Source: Hyphomicrobiales bacterium (GTDB taxonomy: Bacteria; Pseudomonadota; Alphaproteobacteria; Rhizobiales; Rhizobiaceae). Taken from it: a DNA stretch of 64,000 nt. A model generated the notes under the pieces. It was given only the letters and a program-made list of their open reading frames with translations. It had not been told where the DNA came from and ran no database searches. Shown in pieces: positions 8,206 through 15,735 of the stretch. The stretch spans positions 62,001 to 126,000 of the forward strand of contig UBNV01000021.1 in the NCBI GenBank assembly GCA_900466945.1, given 5' to 3'. The position numbers and the translations under genes are program-made. Within the stretch, counting starts at the first letter, position 1. Each line of letters starts with the position of its first letter.

Positions 8206-8746
8206 AGGCCTCGCCCGGATAGGCGCCCCAGATCTCGTTTTGGGAGAGCCAGCCGCTGACGCCACCTGTCTCCGCGAGACACCAGTTTCCATTGCATTCG
8301 CTGAGCTTGAGCACCACACCGGGCTCGAGCTTGGCGATGACTGCAGCGGAAGAGTTCGAATCGCGGCGCATCATGACATAGACATTCTCGCCATTGCCCC
8401 GCATCCACGGCGCGGCAACAGCCGTGCGCTCGCCGGTCAGCAGGGTCTGGTTGACCCAGCCCTCTGTGCCGTCGGCATCCCGGATCTGGCGCCAGTTCTC
8501 GTATTCGCGAATGATCTCGACCGGCAGGCCGGACTTGAGGTAGCGCCAGGACACCGCATAGTCCGTGCTCGGGCCGATGCGCAGATTGACCTTCTCCGCC
8601 TTCAGGCTCACGAAACGTGGCAGGGGCAGGCCGGTCGATCCCTTGGTCGTGGACTGAGCATGACCGGCGATCGGGCCAACCGCGAGAGACAGCGTAAGGA
8701 CGCTGAAGGCTAGGCTGACGCGGCACAGATGATGAAACATGGTCAT
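8198..8746 (-). CDS. Exported protein with two bacterial SH3 domains
   Basis: 182 residues with a signal peptide (hydrophobic SLAFSVLTLSLAVGPIA, cleavage likely after GHA near residue 30). Two SH3-like repeats follow: one around KVNLRIGPSTDYAV to GWVNQTLL, the second around NVYVMMRRDSNS to GWLSQNEIWG. Such proteins are thought to bind cell-wall or surface components in the periplasm; the exact role is unknown. ATG at 8746 or 8740 are both possible. It is divergent from the dehydrogenase gene at 8940 across 193 bases that must hold both promoters. Confidence 0.85.
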   Translation of the reverse strand: MTMFHHLCRVSLAFSVLTLSLAVGPIAGHAQSTTKGSTGLPLPRFVSLKAEKVNLRIGPSTDYAVSWRYLKSGLPVEIIREYENWRQIRDADGTEGWVNQTLLTGERTAVAAPWMRGNGENVYVMMRRDSNSSAAVIAKLEPGVVLKLSECNGNWCLAETGGVSGWLSQNEIWGAYPGEAFK

Positions 8747-8939
8747 TCCGGGCTAAGCTGTGGAAATGAAGCGCTTTCTGACCGTCCCGTCTGGCGCCAC
8801 GCGGGTAACGGACAAATCCGCCGCGTGCCGACGAGTTTTGTTTGTCTTCGCCGACGGGTTTGGTAGAAATTGCCTTCCTGAGAAGCGAAGTATCCCGCGA
8901 CTTGGTTAACGAGTTCTGAAGAAGGCATCGATCCGGCCC

Positions 8940-9944
8940 ATGACGAACAGGAAAAGACCCAAGGTCTATATCACGCGGAAACTGCCCGATGCCGTGGAAA
9001 CACGCATGCGCGAGCTGTTCGAGGCCGAGTTGAACGTCGATGACGCACCTCGTACGCGCGAAGAATTGATCGAGGCCGTCCGCACCGCGGACGTTTTGGT
9101 GCCGACCGTAACGGACCGAGTCGATGCCGCCCTCATTGCCGAGGCCGGCCCGCAGATGAAGCTGATCGCAAGTTTTTCGAACGGCACCGACCACATCGAC
9201 ATCGATGCGGCGGCGAAAAAGGGCATCACTGTCACCAACACGCCAAATGTGCTCACCGAAGATACCGCCGACATGACCATGGCGCTCATCCTTGCGGTCC
9301 CGCGCCGTCTGGTACAGGGCGCGCGTGTCCTTATGGATAAGCCGGGCGAATGGGAAGGCTGGTCACCCACCTGGATGCTCGGTCGCCGCATCTGGGGCAA
9401 GCGCATCGGCATTATCGGCATGGGCCGCATCGGCACGGCCGTCGCCCGTCGCGCCAAGGCCTTTGGCCTGTCGATCCACTATCACAACCGCAAGCGCGTC
9501 AATCCGGCGACCGAAGACGAACTCGAAGCGACCTATTGGGACAGCCTCGATCAGATGCTCGCCCGCGTCGATATCGTCTCGGTCAACTGCCCGTCTACCC
9601 CGGCCACCTTCCACCTGCTCTCGGCCCGCCGCCTCGCCTTGCTGCAGCCGACGAGCTACGTGGTCAACACGGCGCGTGGTGACATCATCGACGAGGATGC
9701 CCTGGTCCAGGCGCTGCGCGCCGGCAAGATCGCCGGCGCCGGCCTCGACGTCTTCGAGAACGAGCCTGCGGTCAATCCGAAGCTGGTGAAGCTCGCCAAC
9801 GAGGGCAAGGTCGTGCTCCTGCCCCATACCGGCTCGGCCACGATCGAGGGCCGCATCGACATGGGCGACAAGGTGATCATCAATATCCGCACCTATTTCG
9901 ACGGACACCGGCCGCCGAACCGTGTGCTGCCGAGCCGGGGCTGA
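8940..9944 (+). CDS. D-isomer 2-hydroxyacid dehydrogenase (glyoxylate reductase / D-glycerate dehydrogenase type)
   Basis: 334 residues. NAD(P)-binding GMGRIG in the Rossmann domain (about residues 160-165) and the family signatures VNTARGDIIDEDAL (about 240-253) with catalytic Arg are seen, then Glu in GLDVFENEP and the catalytic His in LLPHTGSAT. It reduces glyoxylate or hydroxypyruvate, or oxidises D-glycerate, in the cytoplasm. A second, differently built member lies at 39440, so the two probably differ in substrate or cofactor. Confidence 0.88.
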   Translation: MTNRKRPKVYITRKLPDAVETRMRELFEAELNVDDAPRTREELIEAVRTADVLVPTVTDRVDAALIAEAGPQMKLIASFSNGTDHIDIDAAAKKGITVTNTPNVLTEDTADMTMALILAVPRRLVQGARVLMDKPGEWEGWSPTWMLGRRIWGKRIGIIGMGRIGTAVARRAKAFGLSIHYHNRKRVNPATEDELEATYWDSLDQMLARVDIVSVNCPSTPATFHLLSARRLALLQPTSYVVNTARGDIIDEDALVQALRAGKIAGAGLDVFENEPAVNPKLVKLANEGKVVLLPHTGSATIEGRIDMGDKVIINIRTYFDGHRPPNRVLPSRG

Positions 9945-9949
9945 GGCCC

Positions 9950-10426
9950 TCAGGCCAAGTGCTTCTGCATCTCGATGAAGGTTATGCGCTCATAGCCCGC
10001 ATGGCTCTTTTCGGCGGTCCGGACGAAGCCCCAGGCACCGAAGCGTCTGTGGTTGCCGGTAAGTTCGATCCGCGTCTCGAGCCGCAGGGCCGGCTTGCCA
10101 AGGTCACGTGCAATCGCCTCTGCCTCGGTCAGAAATCGGCTGCCGATACCGGCCCCTTGCGCCTCGGGCGAGACCGCGAGTTTGCCGACATAGAGGAACT
10201 CCGGCTCTGGCCGCAGAAATGCGCAGCCGACAAGACGCCCGTCGACTTCCGCAATCAAACCGATTTCGTCCCGCACTTTGGCCTTCAGCGTGGCGACAGT
10301 CAGCCGATGCGCGGAGGAGGGCGGGTCGATCACGCCGTCCATATAGGCGAAGGAGACCATGACCAGCGCCAGCAGCTCTTTGTATCGCTCGAAGCTATCG
10401 TCGATCCGGCTGATGATCACGCTCAT
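9950..10426 (-). CDS. GNAT family N-acetyltransferase
   Basis: 158 residues with the GNAT core: beta-strand YVGKLAVSPEAQGAGIGS containing the acetyl-CoA pyrophosphate motif QGAGIG (about residues 95-100), then GAWGFVRT late in the domain. The substrate is unknown. The start overlaps the moeB stop by 4 bases, so it is translationally coupled to moeB at the distal end of a recF-moeB-GNAT leftward run. Confidence 0.85.
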   Translation of the reverse strand: MSVIISRIDDSFERYKELLALVMVSFAYMDGVIDPPSSAHRLTVATLKAKVRDEIGLIAEVDGRLVGCAFLRPEPEFLYVGKLAVSPEAQGAGIGSRFLTEAEAIARDLGKPALRLETRIELTGNHRRFGAWGFVRTAEKSHAGYERITFIEMQKHLA

Positions 10427-11190
10427 TCGCCCGCCCGCCGCTTGTAGCGCACTGTGTCGAAGCGGGCCGCGAGTCCGTCATACATCAACAGCCGTCCGAC
10501 CAGCGGCTCGCCGATCCCGGTGATCACCTTGATCGCCTCCATCGCCATCAGCGTGCCGATTACGCCGGTCAGAGCCCCGATCACACCCGCTTCTGCACAG
10601 GCCGGGACAAGGCCCTCCGGCGGCGCCTCGGGGAAAAGGTCGGTGTAGCGAGGATTGAGCACGCCGTCGGGACCATGTTCATACGGCTTCAACACCGTCA
10701 CGGTCCCGTCGAAGCGCCCGACAGCACCCGTGACCAGTGGCACCTTCGTCAGCTCAGCGGCATCAGCCGCCGCGTAGCGCGTGGAAAAGTTGTCGGACCC
10801 GTCGATCAGCAGCGTATAGCGCGGCAGATAATCCCGCGCGAAACTGGCATCGAAGCGATCCTCGTACCGCATGATTCGGCAATGCGGGTTGAGCCGCGAT
10901 ATGGCCTGGGCGGCACTTTCGGTTTTTCTCTCGCCGAGCGTACCTGTATCGTGGATGACCTGCCGTTGAAGGTTGGACAGAGATACGCCGTCATCATCTA
11001 CGATTCCGAGCGTCCCGACGCCGGCTGCGGCCAGATATTGCAGCACTGGCGAGCCAAGCCCGCCCGCCCCGATCACCATCACGCGCGCGGCTTTGAGCAA
11101 TTGCTGCCCGTGGCCACCAACTTCCGGCAACAAGATATGGCGGTGATAGCGGGAGAGCTCCTCAGGCGACAGCGGATCCATGGGCGTCAC
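10423..11190 (-). CDS. moeB: Molybdopterin-synthase adenylyltransferase (MoeB/ThiF type), zinc-less
   Basis: Adenylates the C-terminal glycine of the sulfur carrier MoaD (or ThiS) before sulfur transfer. 255 residues with ATP-binding GAGGLGSPVLQYLAAAGVG (about 36-54), NLQRQVIHD, and the catalytic DGSDNFSTRY (about 130). The two zinc-binding Cys pairs of E. coli MoeB are absent: the first region reads RYTDLFPEAPPEG and the protein stops before the C-terminal CPxCG. The active-site-like Cys in PACAEAGV is retained. It sits 33 bases after recF and overlaps a GNAT gene. ThiF cannot be excluded. Confidence 0.88.
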   Translation of the reverse strand: MTPMDPLSPEELSRYHRHILLPEVGGHGQQLLKAARVMVIGAGGLGSPVLQYLAAAGVGTLGIVDDDGVSLSNLQRQVIHDTGTLGERKTESAAQAISRLNPHCRIMRYEDRFDASFARDYLPRYTLLIDGSDNFSTRYAAADAAELTKVPLVTGAVGRFDGTVTVLKPYEHGPDGVLNPRYTDLFPEAPPEGLVPACAEAGVIGALTGVIGTLMAMEAIKVITGIGEPLVGRLLMYDGLAARFDTVRYKRRAGE

Positions 11191-11223
11191 CTTGCCATCC
11201 GAGCGTCGCCATGAAAAGTCGTC

Positions 11224-12351
11224 TCAGCCATCGAGATCTCCATCTCTTACGGTGATGAACTGCGCGCGCTCGCCCAGCGCCGAGAACATCGCCCTGTCGG
11301 TCCCCGTCATGAAGGCCTGGCCGCCGAGCGCATCGATGCGTTCAAAAAGGGCCGCCCGCCGTCCTTCGTCCAGATGCGCGGCGATCTCGTCGAGTAGCAG
11401 GATCGGCGCATAACCCGTCATCGTCGCCACCAGCCGCGCATGGGCGAGGATCAGCCCGATCAGCAGTGCCTTCTGCTCCCCTGTCGAGCAGCGCTCTGCG
11501 TCCATGTCTTTCTGGATGTGGCGGACGATGAGATCAGCCCGGTGCGGCCCGTCGAGCGTGCGCCCGGCTGCCGCATCCCGGTGGCGCGATTGGGCCAGGA
11601 TCTCGACATACCGCTCTTCGAACTCGAAGGCCGGCAGGTCGGCAAGGTCGTCGAGGAAGCCTGTCAGCGAAAGGGCGGCGGAAGGGAAGGCGGATGTATG
11701 CCGATCCGTCTCGATCAAACCCGAAAGCAGCCCGAGCATCTCCCGCCGTGCCGCAGCCATCGCGACGCCGAGGGCCGCCATCTGCTGTTCGATGCCGGAG
11801 AGCCAGCTTGGATCGAAGCGCCCCTCCGAAAGAAGCTTGTTGCGGCTGCGCATCGCCCGCTCGAAGTCGCTCGCCCGTCGTCCATGGGCCGGGTCGAGGG
11901 AAAGCACCAGCCGATCGAGGAACCGTCGGCGTTCTGCCGAAGGCCCGGTGAAGAGCCCGTCCATGGCAGGCGTTAGCCAGAGCACGCGCAGATGATCGGT
12001 CAGGTCATCGACCGATTTCGCTGGCGCGCCGTTGATCCTGAGGCGTCGGACGAGATTGTCCTCTTCCGTCGTTTCCGTACCCGTGCCGATATCCGCTTCG
12101 CCCGCCATGCCGTCGACCGCCGCGAAAACAGTGAAGCTGCCTGAGGCCCCGATCCTTGGGATATCGGAGAGCACCGCACGGCGGAGGCCGCGCCCGGGCG
12201 ACAGGAAGGAGATCGCCTCCATGAAGTTGGTCTTGCCCGCGCCGTTATCACCGACCAGCACAACATGCCGGCCGTCCAGCACGAGGCTGGCCTGCGTGTA
12301 GTTGCGGAAGTCGTTGAGGTTGAGCCGTTGGATCTGTGTCTTCTGGGTCAT
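11224..12351 (-). CDS. recF: DNA replication and repair protein RecF
   Basis: SMC-like ATPase that loads RecA at single-strand gaps with RecO and RecR. 375 residues from the ATG at 12351. Walker A GDNGAGKTNFMEAISFLSPG lies near residues 34-53, the RecF signature SPGRGLRRA follows, the ABC-like signature is CSTGEQKALLIGL (about 288-300), and Walker B/D-loop LLLDEIAAHLD comes near 325. The frame is open 93 bases further upstream but lacks family residues there. As in other rhizobia it is not next to dnaA-dnaN. Confidence 0.95.
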   Translation of the reverse strand: MTQKTQIQRLNLNDFRNYTQASLVLDGRHVVLVGDNGAGKTNFMEAISFLSPGRGLRRAVLSDIPRIGASGSFTVFAAVDGMAGEADIGTGTETTEEDNLVRRLRINGAPAKSVDDLTDHLRVLWLTPAMDGLFTGPSAERRRFLDRLVLSLDPAHGRRASDFERAMRSRNKLLSEGRFDPSWLSGIEQQMAALGVAMAAARREMLGLLSGLIETDRHTSAFPSAALSLTGFLDDLADLPAFEFEERYVEILAQSRHRDAAAGRTLDGPHRADLIVRHIQKDMDAERCSTGEQKALLIGLILAHARLVATMTGYAPILLLDEIAAHLDEGRRAALFERIDALGGQAFMTGTDRAMFSALGERAQFITVRDGDLDG

Positions 12352-12508
12352 GGGCCGGATTCGTTGTTGCCCTGAGCTAGGACGATTGATCGGCCATGGC
12401 AAGGTACAAGCGCCAATCTCTGCTCGATCAAACGTGCGACGCATGGCGACATGGAACTACCCCACCATCACTGTAGTTTGACACGATACCCACGCCGGAG
12501 GCTTTGCC

Positions 12509-12796
12509 ATGCCCCTGCATCCCGATGAGATGACACCCGAAGAAGCCCGCCGCGACCATTGGGAGATGCTGGGCTTTCTCGCGCTCAATGCCAGTTTCGG
12601 AACGGCCCTTGGTTTTCTGGTGGCCTTTGCAATCGTCTGGCTCGATTTCGGCGGCCTGGGGACATCACTCGCGCGGTCCAGTCACCCGATCTTGCCGACC
12701 ATCATGCTGGCGGTTCCCCTTGCATTGACCTTCGCCGCCGCCGTCACGGCCTCGGCCGTCATGAGCATGCCCTATCGCAAGAAGAAGCAGCGCTGA
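12509..12796 (+). CDS. Small two-helix membrane protein, conserved hypothetical
   Basis: 95 residues. A polar N-terminus (MTPEEARRDHWEMLGF) is followed by two predicted membrane helices, about 25-47 (ALNASFGTALGFLVAFAIVW) and 63-85 (LPTIMLAVPLALTFAAAVTA), and a basic C-terminus (YRKKKQR). I recognise no functional motif. The ATG at 12509 has a CGGAGG ribosome site. It is followed by slyX on the same strand and divergent from recF. Confidence 0.75.
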   Translation: MPLHPDEMTPEEARRDHWEMLGFLALNASFGTALGFLVAFAIVWLDFGGLGTSLARSSHPILPTIMLAVPLALTFAAAVTASAVMSMPYRKKKQR

Positions 12797-12873
12797 AGCA
12801 AGTACGCCAGACTGCGTTTGACCGCGCCCGCATCTTGCGGCATCTAGGCCGTACTGAGACGATGGAGAGACCC

Positions 12874-13083
12874 ATGGACACACAAGATGAACGCATCACG
12901 CGTCTGGAAGAGACCGTTGCGCATCAGACGCGTGTCATTGAAGAACTGTCGGATCAGCTGACGGAGCAATGGAAAGTGGTCGAACAGACGCGGGCCAAAC
13001 TCGATCGTCTGACAGAACGCTTCCTTTCCCTGGAAGAGCAGGGTCTCGAAGCCCCCGCCATCACCCGCCCGCCACACTACTGA
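12874..13083 (+). CDS. slyX: SlyX family coiled-coil protein
   Basis: 69 residues, nearly all one heptad-patterned helix (RITRLEETVAHQTRVIEELS and onward), ending in the Pro-rich APAITRPPHY tail typical of SlyX (RPPHY). The function of SlyX is unknown; it was named for its place beside slyD. The ATG at 12874 is preceded by GGAGAG; an ATG at 12862 adds four residues and is less likely. The stop lies inside the 3' end of the convergent TetR gene (7-base overlap). Confidence 0.85.
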   Translation: MDTQDERITRLEETVAHQTRVIEELSDQLTEQWKVVEQTRAKLDRLTERFLSLEEQGLEAPAITRPPHY

Positions 13084-13691
13084 ACGGCACGATCCTTCGC
13101 TACGAAGCCTGTCAGTACTGCATCGACAAGATGCGACAGCTGTTCGCGTGATGCATCGAGCCGGCCGGTGAGCAATCGCTGCCAGCAGAAGCTGGAGAAC
13201 AGTTCCATGACCAGCGGAATATCGAGTTCGGCCCTGATCTCTCCGCGCGCCACGCCCCGCTCCAGGATGACCCCGCTTGCCCTGCAGCGCGTGACCGCAT
13301 AGTCGCGCAGCGCTTCCAGAGCCGCGGGATCGCTCTGCGCCTCGGCAATGATCGACCGGAACACCTCTCCGCCACTCTTCTTCCAGAACCCGAGCAGGGT
13401 CTCAAGGAAGGCGGTCAGATCCCCTCGCGTGTTCCCGGTGTCGGGATAGAAGGTCTCGCCCTTCTGCCGGTGATAGACATCGAGGAGCAGCGCCGCCTTG
13501 GAAGGCCACCAGCGATAGATCGTCGGCTTCCCTGCCTTGGCCCGCCGCGCCACCGCTTCAATGGAAAAGGCAGACAGCCCGCCTTCGCTCAGGATCTCGG
13601 CCGCCGCCGTCAGAATGGCGTCCTCGCTGGCGGGGTTCCGTTGCGCGCCGATCGATGTGCGCTTTGTGATGTCGGGTGCGGTGCTCGTCAC
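13077..13691 (-). CDS. TetR family transcriptional repressor
   Basis: 204 residues. The N-terminal helix-turn-helix domain is IEAVARRAKAGKPTIYRWWP (about residues 42-61), strongly TetR-like; the C-terminal ligand domain (EVFRSIIAEAQSDPAALEAL and onward) resembles the TetR_C subfamily seen in efflux regulators. A GTG at 13691 is chosen because AAGGAG lies 9 bases before it; the open frame reaches 13790 but would run through the operator. It is divergent from a small membrane-protein gene with a shared operator (13732-13775), so autoregulation is likely. The ligand is unknown. Confidence 0.88.
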   Translation of the reverse strand: MTSTAPDITKRTSIGAQRNPASEDAILTAAAEILSEGGLSAFSIEAVARRAKAGKPTIYRWWPSKAALLLDVYHRQKGETFYPDTGNTRGDLTAFLETLLGFWKKSGGEVFRSIIAEAQSDPAALEALRDYAVTRCRASGVILERGVARGEIRAELDIPLVMELFSSFCWQRLLTGRLDASREQLSHLVDAVLTGFVAKDRAVQ

Positions 13692-13725
13692 AGTCGGTGC
13701 TCCTTCGAAGGAGCCATAGCAGAAA

Positions 13726-13775
13726 AATCTATTGAACGAAACGGCCCGTTTCAATATAAACGAAACGTACCGTTC
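13726..13775. promoter_or_regulatory. Divergent promoters with a palindromic operator in the shared spacer
   Basis: Plus strand: TTGAAC (13732-13737), 17-bp spacer, TATAAA (13755-13760), reading into the small membrane-protein gene. Minus strand: TTGAAA (13754-13749), 17-bp spacer, TAGATT (13731-13726), reading into tetR. The perfect palindrome GAAACGGCCCGTTTC (13738-13752) fills the plus spacer, and an imperfect second copy GAAACGTACCGTTC lies at 13762-13775. This is a textbook layout for a TetR repressor blocking both promoters; binding itself is inferred. Confidence 0.75.
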
Positions 13776-13788
13776 TGATGGAGCCCCC

Positions 13789-14040
13789 ATGACCCATATC
13801 TCCGCATCCCGCCCGATCCCCTCGAAGCACAGGCTCGCTCTGTTGATGCTCCTGGTGATCTACCCCTTCGTCACTGCCATCCTCTACGTCCTGATGCCGC
13901 TCACCGAGGGCTGGCCGATCTGGGGACGCACGGCGCTACTGGCGCCGATCATGGTGCTCTCGATCGTCTACGGCATCGCGCCCGCGATCCAGAAGCACTT
14001 CGCCTGGTTCATCCTGCGGCAACCGCGTTTGGTCGCCTGA
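13789..14040 (+). CDS. Small membrane protein under probable TetR control
   Basis: 83 residues with two hydrophobic helices, about 16-36 (ALLMLLVIYPFVTAILYVLM) and 46-68 (ALLAPIMVLSIVYGIAPAIQ), and a short basic tail. It may belong to the small DUF2798-type membrane proteins, but I am not sure. The ATG at 13789 follows GGAG by 5 bases. Its promoter spacer holds the operator, so it is the most likely target of the adjacent repressor. It ends before a strong hairpin at 14051. Confidence 0.7.
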   Translation: MTHISASRPIPSKHRLALLMLLVIYPFVTAILYVLMPLTEGWPIWGRTALLAPIMVLSIVYGIAPAIQKHFAWFILRQPRLVA

Positions 14041-14050
14041 ACCCATGCAA

Positions 14051-14078
14051 AAGGGGCGGCCCTTTAGGACCGCCCCTT
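14051..14078. terminator. Bidirectional hairpin between the small membrane gene and dnaJ
   Basis: AAGGGGCGG at 14051-14059 pairs with CCGCCCCTT at 14070-14078, with two inner pairs and a short loop. On the minus strand the stem is followed by TTTTGC, so it terminates dnaJ best; on the plus strand the T-run is poor. It serves two converging genes. Confidence 0.75.
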
Positions 14079-14105
14079 GCAAATCTTGTGTCAGCTATGC
14101 CGCGC

Positions 14106-15260
14106 TCAGTCGCTGAGCGTATCGAAAAAATCCTTCATCCGGGCAAAGAAGCCCGTCGATTCCGGATTGTTCTCCTTCGACGAAAGCTGCTCGAATTCCT
14201 GCAACAGCTCGCGCTGCCGCTTTGTCAGCTTCTGCGGGGTCTCGATCTGGATCTGAATGTAAAGATCACCAACCTGCGTCGAGCGCAGAACCGGCATGCC
14301 CTTGCTCTTCAGGCGAAACTGCTTGCCTGGCTGGGTGCCCTCCGGAACCGTCACACGCGACTTCGTCCCGTCGAGCGTCACCACGTCGAATGTGCCGCCA
14401 AGGGCCGCCGTCGTCATCGAAATAGGCACGGAGCAGTAGAGATCGGCCCCGTCACGCTGGAAGAACTCGTGTGGCTTCACAGATAGGAAGATATAGAGGT
14501 CGCCTGAGGGCCCACCGCGCAGTCCGGCTTCGCCTTCGCCCTGAAGGCGAATGCGGGTGCCGTCCTCGATACCAGAGGGAATATTGACCGACAGCGAACG
14601 CTCTTCGGTGATACGGCCCTGACCCTGGCACTTCGTGCAGGGATCACTGATCGTCTGGCCACGACCGTGGCAGGTCGGGCAGGTGCGTTCGATCGAAAAG
14701 AAGCCTTGCGCGGCCCGAACACGACCCGAGCCCTGACATGTCGTGCAGGTCTTGGGCTGCGTACCGGGCTTGGCGCCCGATCCCGTGCAGACGTCACAGG
14801 TAATCGAGGTCGGAACCCGGATCTGCGCCGTCTTACCGGTATAGGCCTCTTCAAGGCTGATTTCCATATTGTAGCGCAGGTCTGCACCGCGCTCCCGGCC
14901 ACCGGTCGAGCGGGCCCGGCCGCCGCGGCCGCCGCCCATCATCTCGCCGAAGATATCCTCGAAGATATCCGAGAAGCCACCGCCGCCGGCAAAACCGCCG
15001 CCGCCGCCGAAACCACCACCGCCCATGCCGCCCTGCTCGAAGGCAGCGTGGCCGAAGCGGTCATAGGCCGCGCGCTTCTGCGGATCCTTCAGGGTTTCAT
15101 AGGCCTCGTTGAGTTCCTTGAACTTCTTTTCGGCTTCATCGTCACCCGGGTTCTTATCCGGGTGGTATTTCATAGCCAGCTTGCGGAAGGCGCTTTTCAG
15201 CTCCTTCTCGTCTGCCGTGCGGCCGACCCCAAGGGTCTCGTAGAAATCTGCCTTAGCCAT
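14106..15260 (-). CDS. dnaJ: Chaperone DnaJ (Hsp40)
   Basis: Co-chaperone that delivers unfolded clients to DnaK and stimulates its ATPase. 384 residues. The J domain has HPD in [12 protein letters not shown] (about 32-43), a Gly/Phe-rich linker at about 75-110 follows, then a zinc domain with four CxxCxGxG repeats ([32 protein letters not shown]), and the C-terminal client-binding domains. Unusually, an exported-protein gene separates it from dnaK; the gap to that gene is only 4 bases, so all three should share the heat-shock promoter. Confidence 0.97.
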   Translation of the reverse strand: MAKADFYETLGVGRTADEKELKSAFRKLAMKYHPDKNPGDDEAEKKFKELNEAYETLKDPQKRAAYDRFGHAAFEQGGMGGGGFGGGGGFAGGGGFSDIFEDIFGEMMGGGRGGRARSTGGRERGADLRYNMEISLEEAYTGKTAQIRVPTSITCDVCTGSGAKPGTQPKTCTTCQGSGRVRAAQGFFSIERTCPTCHGRGQTISDPCTKCQGQGRITEERSLSVNIPSGIEDGTRIRLQGEGEAGLRGGPSGDLYIFLSVKPHEFFQRDGADLYCSVPISMTTAALGGTFDVVTLDGTKSRVTVPEGTQPGKQFRLKSKGMPVLRSTQVGDLYIQIQIETPQKLTKRQRELLQEFEQLSSKENNPESTGFFARMKDFFDTLSD

Positions 15261-15264
15261 CGTC

Positions 15265-15735
15265 TTACAAAGCCCTCAAAGCTTTCACAACGCTCGTGTG
15301 GCTGCCCGCTGCCTTACCGGCCTGCTTGTCACAAGCCTGCATGTCTTTCTGGAAATCGGACGCTGCGGAAACCGCATCCTGCAATAGCAGCTTGCGCGCC
15401 TCGCCCTTGCTGATCAGCGCGTCGGCCGATGTAACGGCCGCAAATGCCAGGGAATGGGCGGCCATGTCGCAGGAAGAGACTTCGCCACCGCTCTCGCGCC
15501 GCTGAAGCGCCGCCTCGATGATGCTGCCAAGTTGAGTGCCGAGGCTGGAAAGGGAGTTGCTGTCTTTCGCGGAGATCGCCTTGGCCACTCTGGCCTCGGC
15601 GGCGCCCACCTGGCGGTGAACGGCGCTGACCTGCCCCCTGTCCTGTGCCATCGCACCGGTCGTCAGGATCAACGAAATAGCGGCTGGCCCGAGGGCCAGC
15701 CAGCACGTGGAACGGCGTCCGAAGCGACCCTGCAT
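15265..15735 (-). CDS. Exported hypothetical protein between dnaK and dnaJ
   Basis: 156 residues. The N-terminus has a basic stretch, a hydrophobic core ([18 protein letters not shown]) and a likely cleavage after AMA near residue 30, so the mature protein should be periplasmic. The mature part is helical, Ala/Ser-rich, with repeated charged residues ([20 protein letters not shown]) and two cysteines (SSCDMA, QACDKQ) that could form a disulfide. I recognise no domain. Its ATG overlaps the dnaK stop (TGATG) and dnaJ starts 4 bases after it, so it should be induced with the cytoplasmic chaperones. Confidence 0.8.
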   Translation of the reverse strand: MQGRFGRRSTCWLALGPAAISLILTTGAMAQDRGQVSAVHRQVGAAEARVAKAISAKDSNSLSSLGTQLGSIIEAALQRRESGGEVSSCDMAAHSLAFAAVTSADALISKGEARKLLLQDAVSAASDFQKDMQACDKQAGKAAGSHTSVVKALRAL

